Shown: positions 12,927 to 25,724 of the stretch, in pieces | How the letters are laid out: each line of letters begins with the position of its first letter | How positions within the stretch are numbered: position 1 is the first letter of the stretch | Source: Megaustenia siamemsis | Lineage: Eukaryota; Mollusca; Gastropoda; Stylommatophora; Ariophantidae | Reading direction: 5' to 3' | NCBI GenBank assembly: GCA_032433765.1 | Contig: JAVIAB010000160.1 | Coordinates: forward strand, 19,071,549 to 19,135,548 | DNA length: 64,000 bases | The notes under the pieces: generated by a model | The model's input: only the letters and a program-made list of their open reading frames with translations | Told to the model about the DNA's origin: nothing | Database searches by the model: none | Program-made: the position numbers and the translations under genes

Positions 12927-13557
12927 GTTTTCCATTTGTTTACACACATGTTCATGTCAAATCTCTTGAGTTTCCCATAAGGCTCTCTTGTATTCAAGTA
13001 ACGCAGTGCCTCTTGTCGTTGTCCAGCAAATAATCTGCAAAGAATTGAAGGTCTTCAATTACCCTGATAACCAGCTTCCCAGCAGCAAAATCTCGGTGAA
13101 AAACTCTCATCACGCTCATCGCTCACTTCTGCACAGTTTGGTGGAAAGAAACCAAGATGTGAGTACAAACAATTAATCGTCAGAGACATGTTGAGGCCTA
13201 ACCTCTTGTACATCAGAATGAGATTTCCCACAATTCCCTGGTAGTTATCTGCTCTGTTATTTCCAATACAATATTTTTTCCTAGTGACTGGCCTGCTCCC
13301 GTGAAATCTTTACGTTGCTAACTCGCGAAGAAACTCGTCATCTGCAATAAGTTTGTGAATTTGAGGACCCAGAAATAATCTCTCCTTTATTTGCGTGTCA
13401 CGCAGTCTTGGAGATTTTCTGATCAGGAATTGGGGAGCCTCTCCATCCTTATTTAATCGCCTTGATCAACAAAATCTTACTGCGTCTACAAGCGCTGGAT
13501 TCTCAACATGTATGCTGCAAGGCTGCGATGTTTGTTTGCGAAACCTTTTTTTATGTT

Positions 13558-14260
13558 GTGGTCATTTCTTGCACAACTATGCCACTCACAGAGGGAGCTT
13601 CAGTACATGGTGTTGTGGTCATTTCTTGCACAACTATCCCACTCACAGAAGGAGCTACAATACTTGGTGTTGTGGTCATTTCTTGAATAACTATGTCACT
13701 CACAGAGAGAGCTACAATACATGGTGTTGTGGCCATTTCTTGAACAGCTATGTCACTCACAGAGAGAGCTACAATACATGATGTTGTGGTCATTTCTTGA
13801 ACAGCTATGTCACTCACAGAGAGAGCTACAATACATGGTGTTGTGGTCATTTCTTGAACAACTATCCCACTCACAGAGAGAGCTACAATACATGGTGTTG
13901 TGGTCATTTCTTGCACAACTATCCCACTCACAGAGGGAGCTGCAATACATGGTATTGTGGTCATTTCTTGAACAACTATGCCACTCACAGAGAGAGCTAC
14001 AGTACTTGGTGTTGTGGTCATTTCTTGCACAACTATCCCACTCACAGAGGGAGCTACAGTACTTGGTGTTGTGGTCATTTCTTGCACAACTATCCCACTC
14101 ACAGAGAGAGCTGCAATACATGATGCTGTGGTCATTTCTTGCACAACTATCCCACTCACAGAGGGAGCTACAGTACTTGGTGTTGTGGTCATTTCTTGCA
14201 CAACTATCCCACTCACAGAGAGAGCTACAATACATGATGCTGTGGTCATTTCGTGCACGA
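13558..14260 (-). repeat. 57-bp minisatellite grown inside the fossil gene, about 12 units
   Basis: Unit reads gtggtcatttcttgcacaac on the plus strand, followed by tatcccactcacagagggag; period is 57. On the minus strand in the fossil-gene frame it is a 19-residue unit WDSCARNDHNTKYCSSLCE. It begins right where the gene shows DDRARNDH, so the array is a repeated coding segment. Because 57 is a multiple of three, all frames stay open. A Thr/Ser/Pro-rich frame resembling mucin arises on the same strand in a different frame. Confidence 0.9.
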
Positions 14261-14755
14261 TCATCATACTTATGGAGAAAGCAACAGTAGTCGGTGTATC
14301 CACTCCTCTGGCAATGGAGCGACCACTTTATAATCACCACAGCACGACCATTGATTTTTGTTTCTACAATTCAAAAACTATTTAAGGTGTTCATAAATTT
14401 CTCTCGTAAGAACCACATGACCAACAAGAAATGAACGTAAATGCATGAAAACAGCACTAAGACTTGTCTTCGAGAAAGCAATGGACAGACTCAAATAGGT
14501 TGGATTGTATTTGATTTTCAGCTCTGCCATCTGAAATGTTGTGGCAGAAAGGTAATCTTCTTTGAAAAAAAAGGGTAACAAAATATTAACTGTCCCAAAA
14601 CACAGAAGCTCTAACATCATTTGTATAGATTCCACTATTTTAGTCTTGGGCACACAAGCTCCACCTTGTTCATCGGTAACTTCAGATCTCGGAGCTTCGC
14701 GTGAAGTTGATGGTTCAGTACCACAAATCCCGTCCTCTTCATTAACTGAATCAGC

Positions 14756-15126
14756 AGCATGAGGGGCTTCGGTAGCCTAGTTGGGAAAACACCTGACTGT
14801 GCTACCGACGTTCAGACAACCTGTGTTCGATTCCCGCTGGAAGCAGTGTGAGTTGTACTCTTGGTTGAAAAAAAAAACCGCGGTCGACCCAGCCGCTGCC
14901 AGAATGGTGTACAAGGGTAGTACTCTGGGAGGGTGAGGAATGCCGCCTCGCATCGTGAGTTTCGATGCTTGAAGCGACACTATCCAGAAGTCTCCGAATA
15001 CTTCAGGATAGGCAGTCGGGCACATATGGGTGAAAACTCGCGTGCTAAGACGCCAATTCAAGTCTCGTACTTTACCTTTACTTTACCTTTACTTTACCTT
15101 TACTTTACCTTTACTTTACCTTTACC
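14756..15126 (+). mobile_element. tRNA-derived SINE (third type) with duplication, inserted in the fossil gene
   Basis: The head gggcttcggtagcctagttg has an A-box-like start, and gtgttcgattcccgctgg is a B box. A body follows, with an 11-bp tail repeat (ctttaccttta, about 15062-15126). It is flanked by taactgaatcagc (14743-14755) and taattgaatcagc (15127-15139), a 13-bp duplication with one mismatch. Removing the insert restores a continuous minus-strand reading frame at that point. Confidence 0.85.
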
Positions 15127-15443
15127 TAATTGAATCAGCTAAAAATAATTCGGGCACTTTGGGAAACGCTGGCCCATTTGCGTGAGGTACAGGAATTATT
15201 ACAGTGGAAATGTTTGGATATTTCACAGTTACAATTTTTTTCCTCAACAAACCTTCACAAATTTGCATGAACATTCTAAACTGACGTTTGATTATGTGAT
15301 TAGTAGGCTTCAAACCATTAAAACTGCAAAAGAAACACTCAACTGCTTTTTTAAAGATTTATTGCTCTTGTATTGCAACACGTGACTACCCAACCTTTAT
15401 CCTGATCTCATATCTTGCAGCCTGAATTCAAAGTGTAGGCTCG

Positions 15444-15562
15444 TGCTGAAGTCGGATGTGTTGGGCCGAATGTCGCAAACATCACAATTATACTGCTAAC
15501 CACAACGCAACGCAGACGCGCCCACTTAACGTCCTTTTAAAGGTGGATGACGAAGAGGTGTT
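15444..15562 (+). repeat. R3 dispersed repeat, copy 1
   Basis: About 119 bp, from gctgaagtcggatgtgttgg through cccacttaacgtccttttaa. Related copies are at 20003-20128 (minus) and 27003-27122 (plus), with a partial copy at 18119-18158. Class unknown. Confidence 0.8.
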
Positions 15563-15929
15563 CTACTCCTTTAGTCATGGGGCGAACGCAAGCAGGCAAG
15601 CAATGTTGTTTAGTTATGATAGCTAAGTTATTTATACAAAAACGTGATGCAAACATAGGTATGATTACACCATCTATTTCAAAATCAGTTGTGAATGATC
15701 ATTGGCACAAATTATGCAATCTATCACTAAAGTTACATTAGACATATATATATATATATATATGTTTATGGACCTTAAATACACAGCCGGAAGTGTTTGC
15801 CTCAGAAACTTCAGACAATCAGAGTTTTAAAACGTCATTTTCATTTCAGCTAATCAAAAGTAGTTCAGAAATAACTGGTTTCGTATCTGAAGTATTTTTG
15901 GTTCTTGGCTAAGTCTGAAGTAGTTTAGG
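15563..15929. other. Unassigned DNA with a short (TA)n
   Basis: Contains a short ta repeat at about 15744-15762; otherwise nothing recognised. Confidence 0.5.
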
Positions 15930-16245
15930 TTTTATGGAGGAAGAGGAGAAGTAGTAGGAGAAGGAGGCGAATGAGGAGGAGGAGAAGAGGAAGGATGAGG
16001 AGGAAGGAAGAGAAGGGTAAGAAGAAGAAAGAGGAGGAGAAGAAGCATGATGAAAAAATAGGAGGAAAATGATAAGTAGGAGGATGAGAAGAACGAGGAG
16101 AAGAAGCAGAAGAAGATGATGAAGAAGACGAAAAAGAAAAAAGAAGAAAGAGTCGTGGAAGAAGAAGGAGGATCAGGAGAAAAAGACAGAGATGTGGAGG
16201 AAGAAAAGCAGAAGAAGCAGAAGGAAGAAGAAGAGTGTTTTTCTG
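15930..16245. repeat. AGG/GAA-rich purine tract
   Basis: Imperfect aggagg and agaaga triplets, purines on the plus strand. From 16246 to 16770 there is no recognisable gene. Confidence 0.88.
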
Positions 16246-16774
16246 TGAAATTACTTCTACACATCATGAACAATGAGACTATCTGATGATCACCTGTAAA
16301 GAATTTAAAAAAAAACATTTTTGAATCACAAAACCAATTTCTACCGAAATCCGACAAGAGCGTCAGAAGGAAGCTTCATCAGCTTAGCTGACGTGTGGAT
16401 GGCTTCTACCATTGTCTACGACCCCCACTTTCAACACTGAAATTCAATTTACAATAAGCCATCTATGCTGTAGCAAATTATATAGAAGTGTCCTCGCTAT
16501 AAGATTCTTTGTATTAAATCTCTCGTCAGCTGGGCACGTCATCACAAGCAAGATAGACGAACTGCGGTATGGAACGGGCTTAAGCGAGAAGTAAATTTTC
16601 GTGTGATTATGACTTTCTTTTAGGAGTTCACAGGACACGCCCCTGGAATATAGAACGAGATTATGCGAGTATTAAAAGTTATAGAGTTTGGTGTGATTGT
16701 GCCTGTTTATACTAGGGGAGATCAGAGGACACGCCCCTGAAGGTGTGAAAGCGGTAATTTGTTATTATTAAAAA

Positions 16775-17131
<357 letters not shown>

Positions 17132-17811
17132 TAATTTTAGCTTAAAGAAAGGTTGTCTCACTATATAGTGGAAACATATGTAACAAATTATAAGAAAAAT
17201 GAAGAGTCGAGATTGTGTGTGCTTTATGGTTGGGGTGGCTGTGTTAGGAGGGTGAGCGGTGGGGGGGGGAGTTGTTTCAGAGGATGGGAAAAATCTAAAT
17301 TGGTAGCATAAAATATAATGGCAGAGCAGAGGCGTGCCCGCAATGAAGAGTTACACATGTAAAGGCTACCGGTGCCCCCACTGTGAGGGGAGAAATGAAT
17401 AGAGCCATTATTACCTGCCTCGCATGTCGCAAGAGTTTTGGGAATCGTCGCCTGTGAAGTCGAATAGGATCTGCATGAAGCGACCTTGTTACCGGAAGTT
17501 ACCGGTGCATTTCGGAAATTGCTGTGACAAGTGGTAGAGCGGATGTGGGACATTTCATACTACAACGAGACTGGTTCCATGGATAGAATAGAACATGTAA
17601 GGGTCAAGAGTTGTGCTATAACGTGGTCAAGTCTGAACTACAAAAACAAAGCCTAAGACACCCTAAGAGAGCCATTTCTTTTCATTTTGCGTTCCTACTT
17701 CTCGTCATTATTTACCTTTACATTGGAGTTAAACCGACGCTGATACGCTGTGTTGTGGTTTAAAGCAAATGCAATGTCTTCGGTAGAATAGGTAGAAATG
17801 GGTGGAATGAA

Positions 17812-18116
17812 AAAGAAAAAAAAAACGATGAAGTTTTAAAACAACTAAATATGAAAAGAAAACTACTAAACATAATTAGAACCAGACAAATGAAATTTTT
17901 GCGGCATGTTAAAAGACACAACTACTAAAAGTAATCTTGGAAGGGAAAATACAGGGTAAAAGAGGCAGAGGCAGACCAAGACTAACATGGACGAGTAACA
18001 TCAAAAGATGGACAAGTCAGCCTATGACAATCTGCACCATCAAAGCAAGAGACAGAGTGGAATGGCACTCCATGGTAGCCAACCTTCGATACGGAGACGG
18101 CACTCGATGATGATGA
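17812..18116 (+). pseudogene. LINE-A 3' end (RTE-like)
   Basis: Contains degraded RTRQMKF-RHVK, GKIQGKRGRGRPRLTWTS, then ARDRVEW and GDGTR followed by gatgatgatga. 5'-truncated, with a small deletion after RHVKR. Same family and same 3' terminus as the copies at 10.6, 58 and 61 kb. Confidence 0.85.
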
Positions 18117-18118
18117 AT

Positions 18119-18158
18119 GTCTTCGCCTTTTCGGCCCAAATAATCCGACATCATGTAG
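18119..18158 (-). repeat. R3 dispersed repeat, partial copy
   Basis: cttcgccttttcggcccaaa, then taatccgacatca, matches part of R3 in reverse. It directly follows the LINE-A tail. From 18159 to 18554 nothing else is recognised. Confidence 0.55.
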
Positions 18159-18554
18159 ACCTTTTTTGAGTGTCAGTTTATCTTACTCCTTGTCCCCTTA
18201 CATGCTTGGTCAGCCAGGATAGTTAGTTTTCAGAGTACGTAGGATCTTGGCCAATTGTAGTTCCCTGATCGTAACACAAGCAGTCAGCTCTATCTAAATC
18301 TGTGATCACTTTTAGACCCGGTACTGTTTGGGCCCTGGACCCAGAAGGAGAGAAGGGGGAACATAGAAAACGAGAGAGAAATGAACCATGAGGAAAGACC
18401 ATAGTCCCCGCTGTCGTTGTGTCTGTTGATATAGAAGACCTAGTAATGCAGTACTTCTAGGTTGGGCAGGCTATAATGCTTCTAGCAGAACCAAGAAAAT
18501 TATGAAAAACAGTGCATCCCGTCCATAAAATATTCTTTGTTGATTCAATGGGAT

Positions 18555-18705
18555 TATATCACTCACTCACCCATCCGTTCATTAATTGACTCATCCATTC
18601 ACTCACTCATTCACCAATTCACTCACTAAGTGACTCACTCGCTCGCTCATTAACCCATTGACTGACTGGCTGACTCATTCACTCACTCAATCAATGAATC
18701 AACTA
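18555..18705. repeat. Imperfect (ACTC)n/(ATTC)n tract
   Basis: Degenerate actc, attc and gact tetramers. From 18706 to 19248 ordinary DNA without a recognisable gene follows. Confidence 0.8.
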
Positions 18706-19248
18706 ACCTTCACCTCTTTGCCTATGTTTTTCTCCCGGAATAACCAAGTGATCAAATCTCTCTCCCCTCACATCGATCGACTTATAACCACGACCGTCTT
18801 CTCTTTAATAACAATTTAAAAACATAATCGCTATTCCACACGTTACAGTTCCAGCTAATTAACTAATATACATTGCAATTAAATAAATGATCCACAATTA
18901 CATACTCGAACATATCCCTGACACTATCTCTCAGTTCCCCTTTCTCTCTCTCTAATTCTCCTCTTTCCCCATCTTATCCTCCTCCCATTGATGACCTCAA
19001 AACTTCGATCTTACACAAACAATGCCCCCCAGGTATTCTCCCCCCACCATTTTCACTTCTCAGCTCACATCGTCACGCGCAATTAATCACACACGTGTTT
19101 GACACGTTCCGGGTGACAGCGCGTGCAACTGCTTACATATTCTTTCCTGTTGCGAACTCTCCCACCCATCCTTTCAGACGTAATCACAAGAGTAGTCATG
19201 TGCTCCTGAGGAAGATTCAATGTTAGAAACATACATCAACCCCACGTC

Positions 19249-19830
19249 TCTTCCTTCCTTCCTTCCTTCCTTCCTTCCTTCCTTCCTTCCTTCCTTCCTT
19301 CCTTCCTTCCTTCCTTCCTTCTTCCTTCCTTCCTTCCTTCCTTCCTTCCTTCCTTCCTTCCTTCCTTCCTTCCTTCCTTCCTTCCTTCCTTCCTTCCTTC
19401 CTTCCTTCCTTCCTTCCTTCCTTCCTTCCTTCCTTCCTTCCTTCCTTCCTTCCTTCCTGCCTCCCTCCCTCCCTCCCTCCCTCCCTCCTCCCTCCTCCCT
19501 TCCTTCCTTCCTTCCTTCCTTCCTTCCTCCCTTCCTTCCTCCCTCCCTTCCTTCCTTCCTCCCTTCCTTCCTTCCTTCCTTGCTTCCTTCCTTCCTTTTT
19601 TTTTCTTTCTTTCTTCTTTCGTTTTCTCATTCTCTTTCTTTCTTAGCTACTTTCATTCATTCATCTTTTTTTTCTTTCTTTTTTCTCTTTCTCTTTCCAT
19701 TTTAACTAACTACTCTCATTCATTCATTTTTTTCTTTCTTTTTTTTTCTTATTTAATTTCTTTCTCAATTTCTTTCTTTTTTGATTTTCCTTCTTTCTTT
19801 TTTACTTTTTTTTTTTTAAACTTTCTATAC
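19249..19830. repeat. (CCTT)n microsatellite passing into a T/C-rich tract
   Basis: About 340 bp of cctt with ccct blocks near 19460-19500 and 19530-19560, then tttctttc and poly-T. Open Pro/Ser/Phe and Lys/Glu frames are compositional. Confidence 0.96.
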
Positions 19831-20002
19831 ATGTCTGTTATTCCATAGAAAGAGAGAGATAATTGTCTGTTTTCTCTTAATTTGGATTCTTTTAGTTATG
19901 TGATCCGTCTATCCGCCATTTTGGAAGGCGTCCTCTCAAATTGTTGTTTTTGCAGCGTGTCGATAGTTCGTTCGATTGCGTTTACCTGACGACTAAAGGA
20001 TC

Positions 20003-20128
20003 ACACTTCTTCATCATCCGCCCTTAAAAGGACGTTAAGTGGGCGTGTCTGAGTTGTGTTGTGGTTGTCAGTATAACTGGGATATTTGTACATTTCGGCC
20101 CAACACATCCGACTTTAGCACAGGCGAG
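20003..20128 (-). repeat. R3 dispersed repeat, copy 2
   Basis: Reverse complement of the 15.45-kb copy; both share the cttaacgtccttttaa and ttgggccgaaatgt-like blocks. Confidence 0.8.
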
Positions 20129-20435
20129 TCGATAGTAAAATCATTGCGTTTCTTCTAATTAAAAAATCAAACAATTTAATTGAGGCAAAACGAGCACAAT
20201 ACAATACAATCTTCATCACAACGTTGTGCTACCAATGCCAGACCTGAACCCTAGATGCAAGAATAATAAGAAACATAACCTCAACAGAGATGAAATGTGT
20301 CAGACGAACGACCACAATATATCAGTACGTTCATCACATCTGTGACATTATCGAAGTTCATCTACGGTTGTTTCAGAAAGCCGGTTAATTTTTGTCAAAT
20401 TTACAGGTATTGCATTTTTTTTTAACATTTAAAAT

Positions 20436-21565
20436 GACTGACTTTTATATGATTGACTTTTACATGGTTGACTGACTTTTACATGGTTGACTTTTACATG
20501 TTTGACTTTTACATTGTTGACTGACTTTTACATGGTTGACTGACTTTTACATGGTTGACTTTTACATGATTGACTGACTTTTACATGGTTGACTTTTACA
20601 TGACTGACTGACTTTTACATGGTTGACTTTTACATGGTTGACTGACTTTTACATGGTTGACTTTTACATGATTGACTGACTTTTACATGATTGACTGACT
20701 TTTACACGGTTGACTGACTTTTACATGGTTGACTTTTACATGGTTGACTTTTACATGGTTGACTTTTACATGGTTGACTGACTTTTACATGGTTGACTGA
20801 CTTTTAAATGGTTGACTTTTACATGGTTGACTGACTTTTACATGGTTGACTTTACATGATTGACTGACTTTTACATGGTTTACTGACTTTTACATGGTTG
20901 ACTGACTTTTACATGGTTGACTTTTACTTGGTCGACTTTTACTTGGTCGACTTTTACATGGTCGACTTTTACATGGTCGACTTTTACATGGTTTACTTTT
21001 ACATGGTTGACTTTTACATGGTCGACTTTTACATGGTTTACTTTTACATGGTCGACTTTTACATGGTCGACTTTTACATGGTTGACATTTACATGGTTGA
21101 CTTTTACTTGGTCGGCTTTTACATGGTCGACTTTTACATGGTTTACTTTTACATGGTCGACTTTTACATGGTTTACTTTTACATGGTTGACTTTTACATG
21201 GTCGACTTTTACATGGTCGACTTTTACATGGTCGACTTTTACATGGTTTACTTTTACATGGTCGACTTTTACATGGTCGACTTTTACATGGTTTACTTTT
21301 ACATGGTCGACTTTTACATGGTCGACTTTTACATGGTTTACTTTTACATGGTTGACTTTTACTTGGTCGACTTTTACATGGTCGACTTTTACATGGTCGA
21401 CTTTTACATGGTCGACTTTTACATGGTTTACTTTTACATGGTTGACTTTTACATGGTCGACTTTTACATGGTCGACTTTTACATGGTTGATTTTTACATG
21501 GTCGACTTTTACATGATTGACTTTTACATGGTTGACTTTTACATGGTCGACTTTTACATGGTCGG
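20436..21565 (+). repeat. 15-bp minisatellite, about 70 units in two zones
   Basis: Unit acttttacatggttg. Up to about 20920 units of 15 bp alternate with 19-bp units that carry an extra gact. From 20920 to 21565 it is a regular 15-mer with g-t-c-g and g-t-t-t variants. The unit is five codons, so a DFYMV pentapeptide frame stays open; I do not regard it as a gene. Confidence 0.95.
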
Positions 21566-21695
21566 TATCTTATTGTTTATTACTTGTCTCCAATATGATT
21601 TGACACTAGATCTCACCCGTTTTGAGATCAGGAATGGTTGGAGAAAATGCTTAGCTCTGCCTCTGTGCTTTCAACTGGATACTTTCTAATTCACA

Positions 21696-22420
<725 letters not shown>

Positions 22421-23186
22421 CAATTTCAATTTATGAAAAAAAAGATTGTATAAAGTATTCGCATGAATATAAAACACATTAATTTCACCATACTCAGTCA
22501 AAACATTTGTAACCGAGGAGGCCAGTGCTCATTCTCGCTGTTAATACCTTACCTAACTCTGTGGGGGAAATACCTTTTTATTCCCCTAGATAAATAAACT
22601 GGATTGTATCGTGAGACGATTTGAGCCCATGCTTACCAGCTATCAATTCAAAATGAATAACAAGCGCAACTCTCCTATTAGGACCAGGCGTCTTTCCATA
22701 CAGTTGAAAGATCATGTCAGAACTCTCAACATGAAACATTATACCCTCTTAAGACAGCACCCACCAGGTATCGCTTCTCAAGCAAGAACGCATCATTCAG
22801 CGTTAAGGTTTGTCGACCTGGCTTCAAATTAAAGAAGAGGAAAAAGAGGCGTGGTAATTTCCCACGTCTGATTTAAAGCTGCTTATTGCCCGCTACTTCC
22901 GTTGTTGAGAAAGTTGGATCAATATTTGATCATCGCGGGTAATATTGAGAATTCAATGAATCTGGTTCTTTCTGTATTCTTGTTACATATGGAGATGATA
23001 AAAGAGAACCGGCTTACTTGGGAAGTAATCTTTCATATATTTTTGTTTCAAACAAGGAAAGAGAAAGAGAAAAATCACATTGTAATGGAGTACCGTATAA
23101 GTTATATCAGTTGTTTGTTGTCTGCGTTCACCGGCTTTATATCTCAAGTGAAGAACCGAAAGACTGCCTTTTGCGAGAAAACAACT

Positions 23187-23275
23187 TTTTCCTATTTTTC
23201 GCACCGGCAGCCTTGTGCTCAGTTGTCCCCCGCCATACAGGCAGATATTCTCCGACTACGAAGGTACTCCCTTAT
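23187..23275 (-). mobile_element. SINE-2 internal fragment
   Basis: Matches, in reverse, the SINE-2 body block seen at 27.32 and 59.93 kb (gaaggtactccctt-type and aggcagatattctccgacta sequence). No head or tail. Confidence 0.65.
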
Positions 23276-23375
23276 TTTTTATCGTCGACAGTTTTAACTT
23301 ATTTTTTTATCGTCGACAGTTTTAACTTATTTTTTATCGTCGACAGTTTTAACTGATTTTTATCGTCGAGGGTGT
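23276..23375. repeat. 30-bp tandem repeat, 3-4 copies
   Basis: Unit tttatcgtcgacagttttaa with a T-rich spacer, each unit with a SalI-like gtcgac site. Confidence 0.85.
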
Positions 23376-23518
23376 TAACGTTTAGGGTAGATTTTACCTT
23401 TTAATTTTGCCCAGACAGCGGTCATTTTTGTGCATGTTCTTTTCGATTTCCAACTGTCAATCGTTCTTTAACGTGCACAGAATGCACACGGTACCTCATG
23501 TGTTTCGTCGTTTTTCGA

Positions 23519-24012
23519 GAGGACTAGACATCGGATCTCACTACTCAGAGAGGACTAGACATCGGATCTCACTACTCAGAGAGGACTAGACATCGGATCA
23601 TACTACTCAGAGAGGACTAGATATCGGATCTCACTACTCAGAGAGGACTAGACATCGGATCTCACTACTCAGAGAGGACTAGACATCGGATCTCACTACT
23701 CAGAGAGGACGAGACATCGGATCTCACTACTCAGAGAGGACTAGATATCGGATCTCACTACTCAGAGAGGACTAGATATCGGATCTCACTACTCAGAGAG
23801 GACTAGATATCGGATCTCACTACTCAGAGAGGACTAGACATCGGATCTCACTACTCAGAGAGGACTAGACATCGGATCTCACGACTCAGAGAGGACTAGA
23901 CATCGAATCTCACTACTCAGAGAGGACTAGACATCGAGTCTCACTACTCAGAGTGGACTAGATACCGGATCTCACTACTCAGAGAGGACTAGACATGGAA
24001 TCTCACTACTCG
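23519..24012. repeat. 31-bp minisatellite, about 16 units
   Basis: Unit gaggactagacatcggatct plus cactactcaga; period is 31 by counting. Few substitutions, mainly c/t in the gacatc/gatatc word. Confidence 0.95.
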
Positions 24013-24049
24013 GAAACCAGGATTGGATAAAGCCACAGATTCTATTGGT

Positions 24050-24145
24050 TTCATTATTTTCCATCGCCTGTGGTGGGAATCGAATACGGGTACTCTCTGT
24101 CCAGAGGCCGACGTGCTACATCTAGACCACCAAGGTAGCCCCCCA
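24050..24145 (-). mobile_element. tRNA-like SINE head
   Basis: The minus strand reads ggctaccttggtggtctaga (A-box-like) and later gtattcgattcccaccaca (B-box-like), about 80 bp apart end to end, like a tRNA. It differs from SINE-1 and SINE-2. No cloverleaf was verified. Confidence 0.55.
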
Positions 24146-24254
24146 CTCCCCTCTCCTTCGTTTACCTGGTGATATTAGCGGGAGTGGAAGTAATACTACA
24201 ACTCATGCGTGAGCAATTATACCACAATTACATAATTCTTATTCCTTTTCTTCG

Positions 24255-24620
24255 TCCTCTTCTATTTTTCAGCTCCCTGTGGAGCATAGGTCTTCAACAA
24301 ACACTTTCCAACCCGTTCTGTTTCTTGCCATTCTTTTAAAATCATTCAATCATTCCCTGGTGATTCCAAAAAAGGGTCTGTTGTGTAATACTCTCAATTA
24401 GCTTCCGCAGTGTGTGTCTTATCCAGCGCCATCGTCTATACTATATCTCTTTATGCACTGGTATTTGACTGGTACTTTTCCATAATTCTATGTCAGTGAT
24501 TTTGTCCTGCAGTTTCCATCATTTTATTGTGCGTAAGCATCCATTAATGAAGGTCTGTATCTTCATGATTGTTATTTTTGTTGTTCTCCATGCTTCACAG
24601 CCATATAATAAGACTGAATT
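24255..24620 (-). pseudogene. LINE-E 3' region
   Basis: Minus-strand remnant of the family also at 42045 and 60140. It has a W-W-GH-type block, then a RQ-GKRF-like region, ending in the gtggagcataggtcttcaac motif present once here. The reading is disrupted. Confidence 0.7.
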
Positions 24621-24849
24621 AACATTTCAAATTATATAATTACATTACCCCCCAAAAATTATACCATATTTAATTGCACAATATATAACTAATTCAAGCA
24701 TAATTAATTACACAATATTTAATTAAATTAATTATATAATAATTAATTATTTCAGCCATGCTTAATTATATTATATTAATTTATTATGTCAATCACCAGT
24801 ATTTTATTTATTCTATAATTCATTTGAGTTTCAATTATCCTTCTACAAC
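24621..24849. other. AT-rich spacer
   Basis: Rich in taatta and ttaatta words; nothing coding. Confidence 0.6.
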
Positions 24850-25345
24850 TTGTGTTTCTTTTATTCAGCTATTCACGTGTATTTTATTTATTCTGTTACT
24901 CACTTGTATTTCAGTTATTGTTCTATTACCTTGTATTTTATTTATTCTACCATTCACTTAAACTTCATTTATTCTACTATTCATTTATACTTTATTTACT
25001 CTACTATTCACTTAAACTTCATTTATTCTACTATTCACTTAAACTTCATTTACTCTACTATTCACTTAAACTTCATTTACTCTACTATTCACTTAAACTT
25101 CATTTACTCTACTATTCACTTAAACTTTATTTATTCTACCATTCACTTAAACTTCAATTATTCTACCATTCACTTAAACTACAATTATTCTACCATTCAC
25201 TTATACTTCAATTATTCTACCATTCACTTATACTTCAATTATTCTACCATTCACTTATACTTCAATTATTCTACCATTCACTTATACTTCAATTATTCTA
25301 CCATTCATTTATACTTAATTTATTCTACCATTCACTTGTAATTCA
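24850..25345. repeat. 27-bp minisatellite, about 17 units
   Basis: Unit ttcatttattctactattca plus cttaaac, with regional variants (ccattcac, tatacttc). The unit is nine codons, so parallel frames stay open. Confidence 0.93.
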
Positions 25346-25724
25346 TTTCTTCCATACAAAAGTCATGTTTTACTACTATATTACCCCTTCTCCTTCCTTA
25401 CTAGTTATCTTACAACCATCGCTACCAAACTCGGAAAATGCTCATTAATATTCTGCTCTCGTTTGTGAAACCTCGTAGAAGCTTCAGCAAAACACACGAA
25501 CTGACATCACCCACGAAGACCTCACACATAATAATTCGAGAAAAAAGTGTTATTTATTGCCAAGATGGTAGGACATTTTTCACCTGACATTTTGTGCATG
25601 CAAATGTAAACACCTTAGCTTCTTCGATTTTTAACTGCGAAGAGTTTTTTTTTTTACGTGCTCAACGTAAACAGAAAGACCTCCGTTTTATCAACCGCCT
25701 ATTATAACTGAAATAATCCTGATG

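Larger units (their letters stand above)
12955..15365 (-). pseudogene. Fossil copy of a widespread unnamed invertebrate protein family
   Basis: The minus strand carries, in order, several blocks. At about 15360-15127 there is ECFFC, then TVKYPNISTVIIPVPH and an aromatic/acidic stretch. At 14755-14660 there is an acidic Ser/Glu-rich linker. At 14518-14415 there is KIKYNP, then FSKTSLSAVF and LVGHVVL. At about 14301-14242 there is GYTDYCCFL, then DDRARNDH. At 13400-13336 there is KERLFLGPQIHKLIADDEF. At 13278-13229 there is GNNRADNY. At about 13166-13140 there is YSHLGFFPP. At about 13080 there is AGYQG. This order and spacing match a family I recall as many-copy hypothetical proteins in arthropods, cnidarians and molluscs, of unknown function and possibly mobile. 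The copy is dead: frames shift between blocks, stops occur, a SINE sits at 14756-15126, and a 57-bp array replaces the middle. No function can be assigned. Confidence 0.75.

Noticed and set aside
13551..14303. 250-codon Thr/Ser/Pro-rich, mucin-like minus-strand frame
   Set aside because: It is an alternative frame of the 57-bp array; the fossil-gene frame on the same strand explains the array, and 57 being a multiple of three keeps all frames open.
20898..21689. 263-codon DFYMV repeat protein
   Set aside because: Pentapeptide results from the 15-bp unit, with no unrepeated domain, signal peptide or flanking gene structure.
22611..22832. 73-codon basic protein
   Set aside because: No recognisable motif, no flanking splice or promoter evidence; could be chance.
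23519..24012. CRISPR-like array
   Set aside because: Units are head-to-tail with no unique spacers; the genome is eukaryotic. The same holds for all other arrays here.
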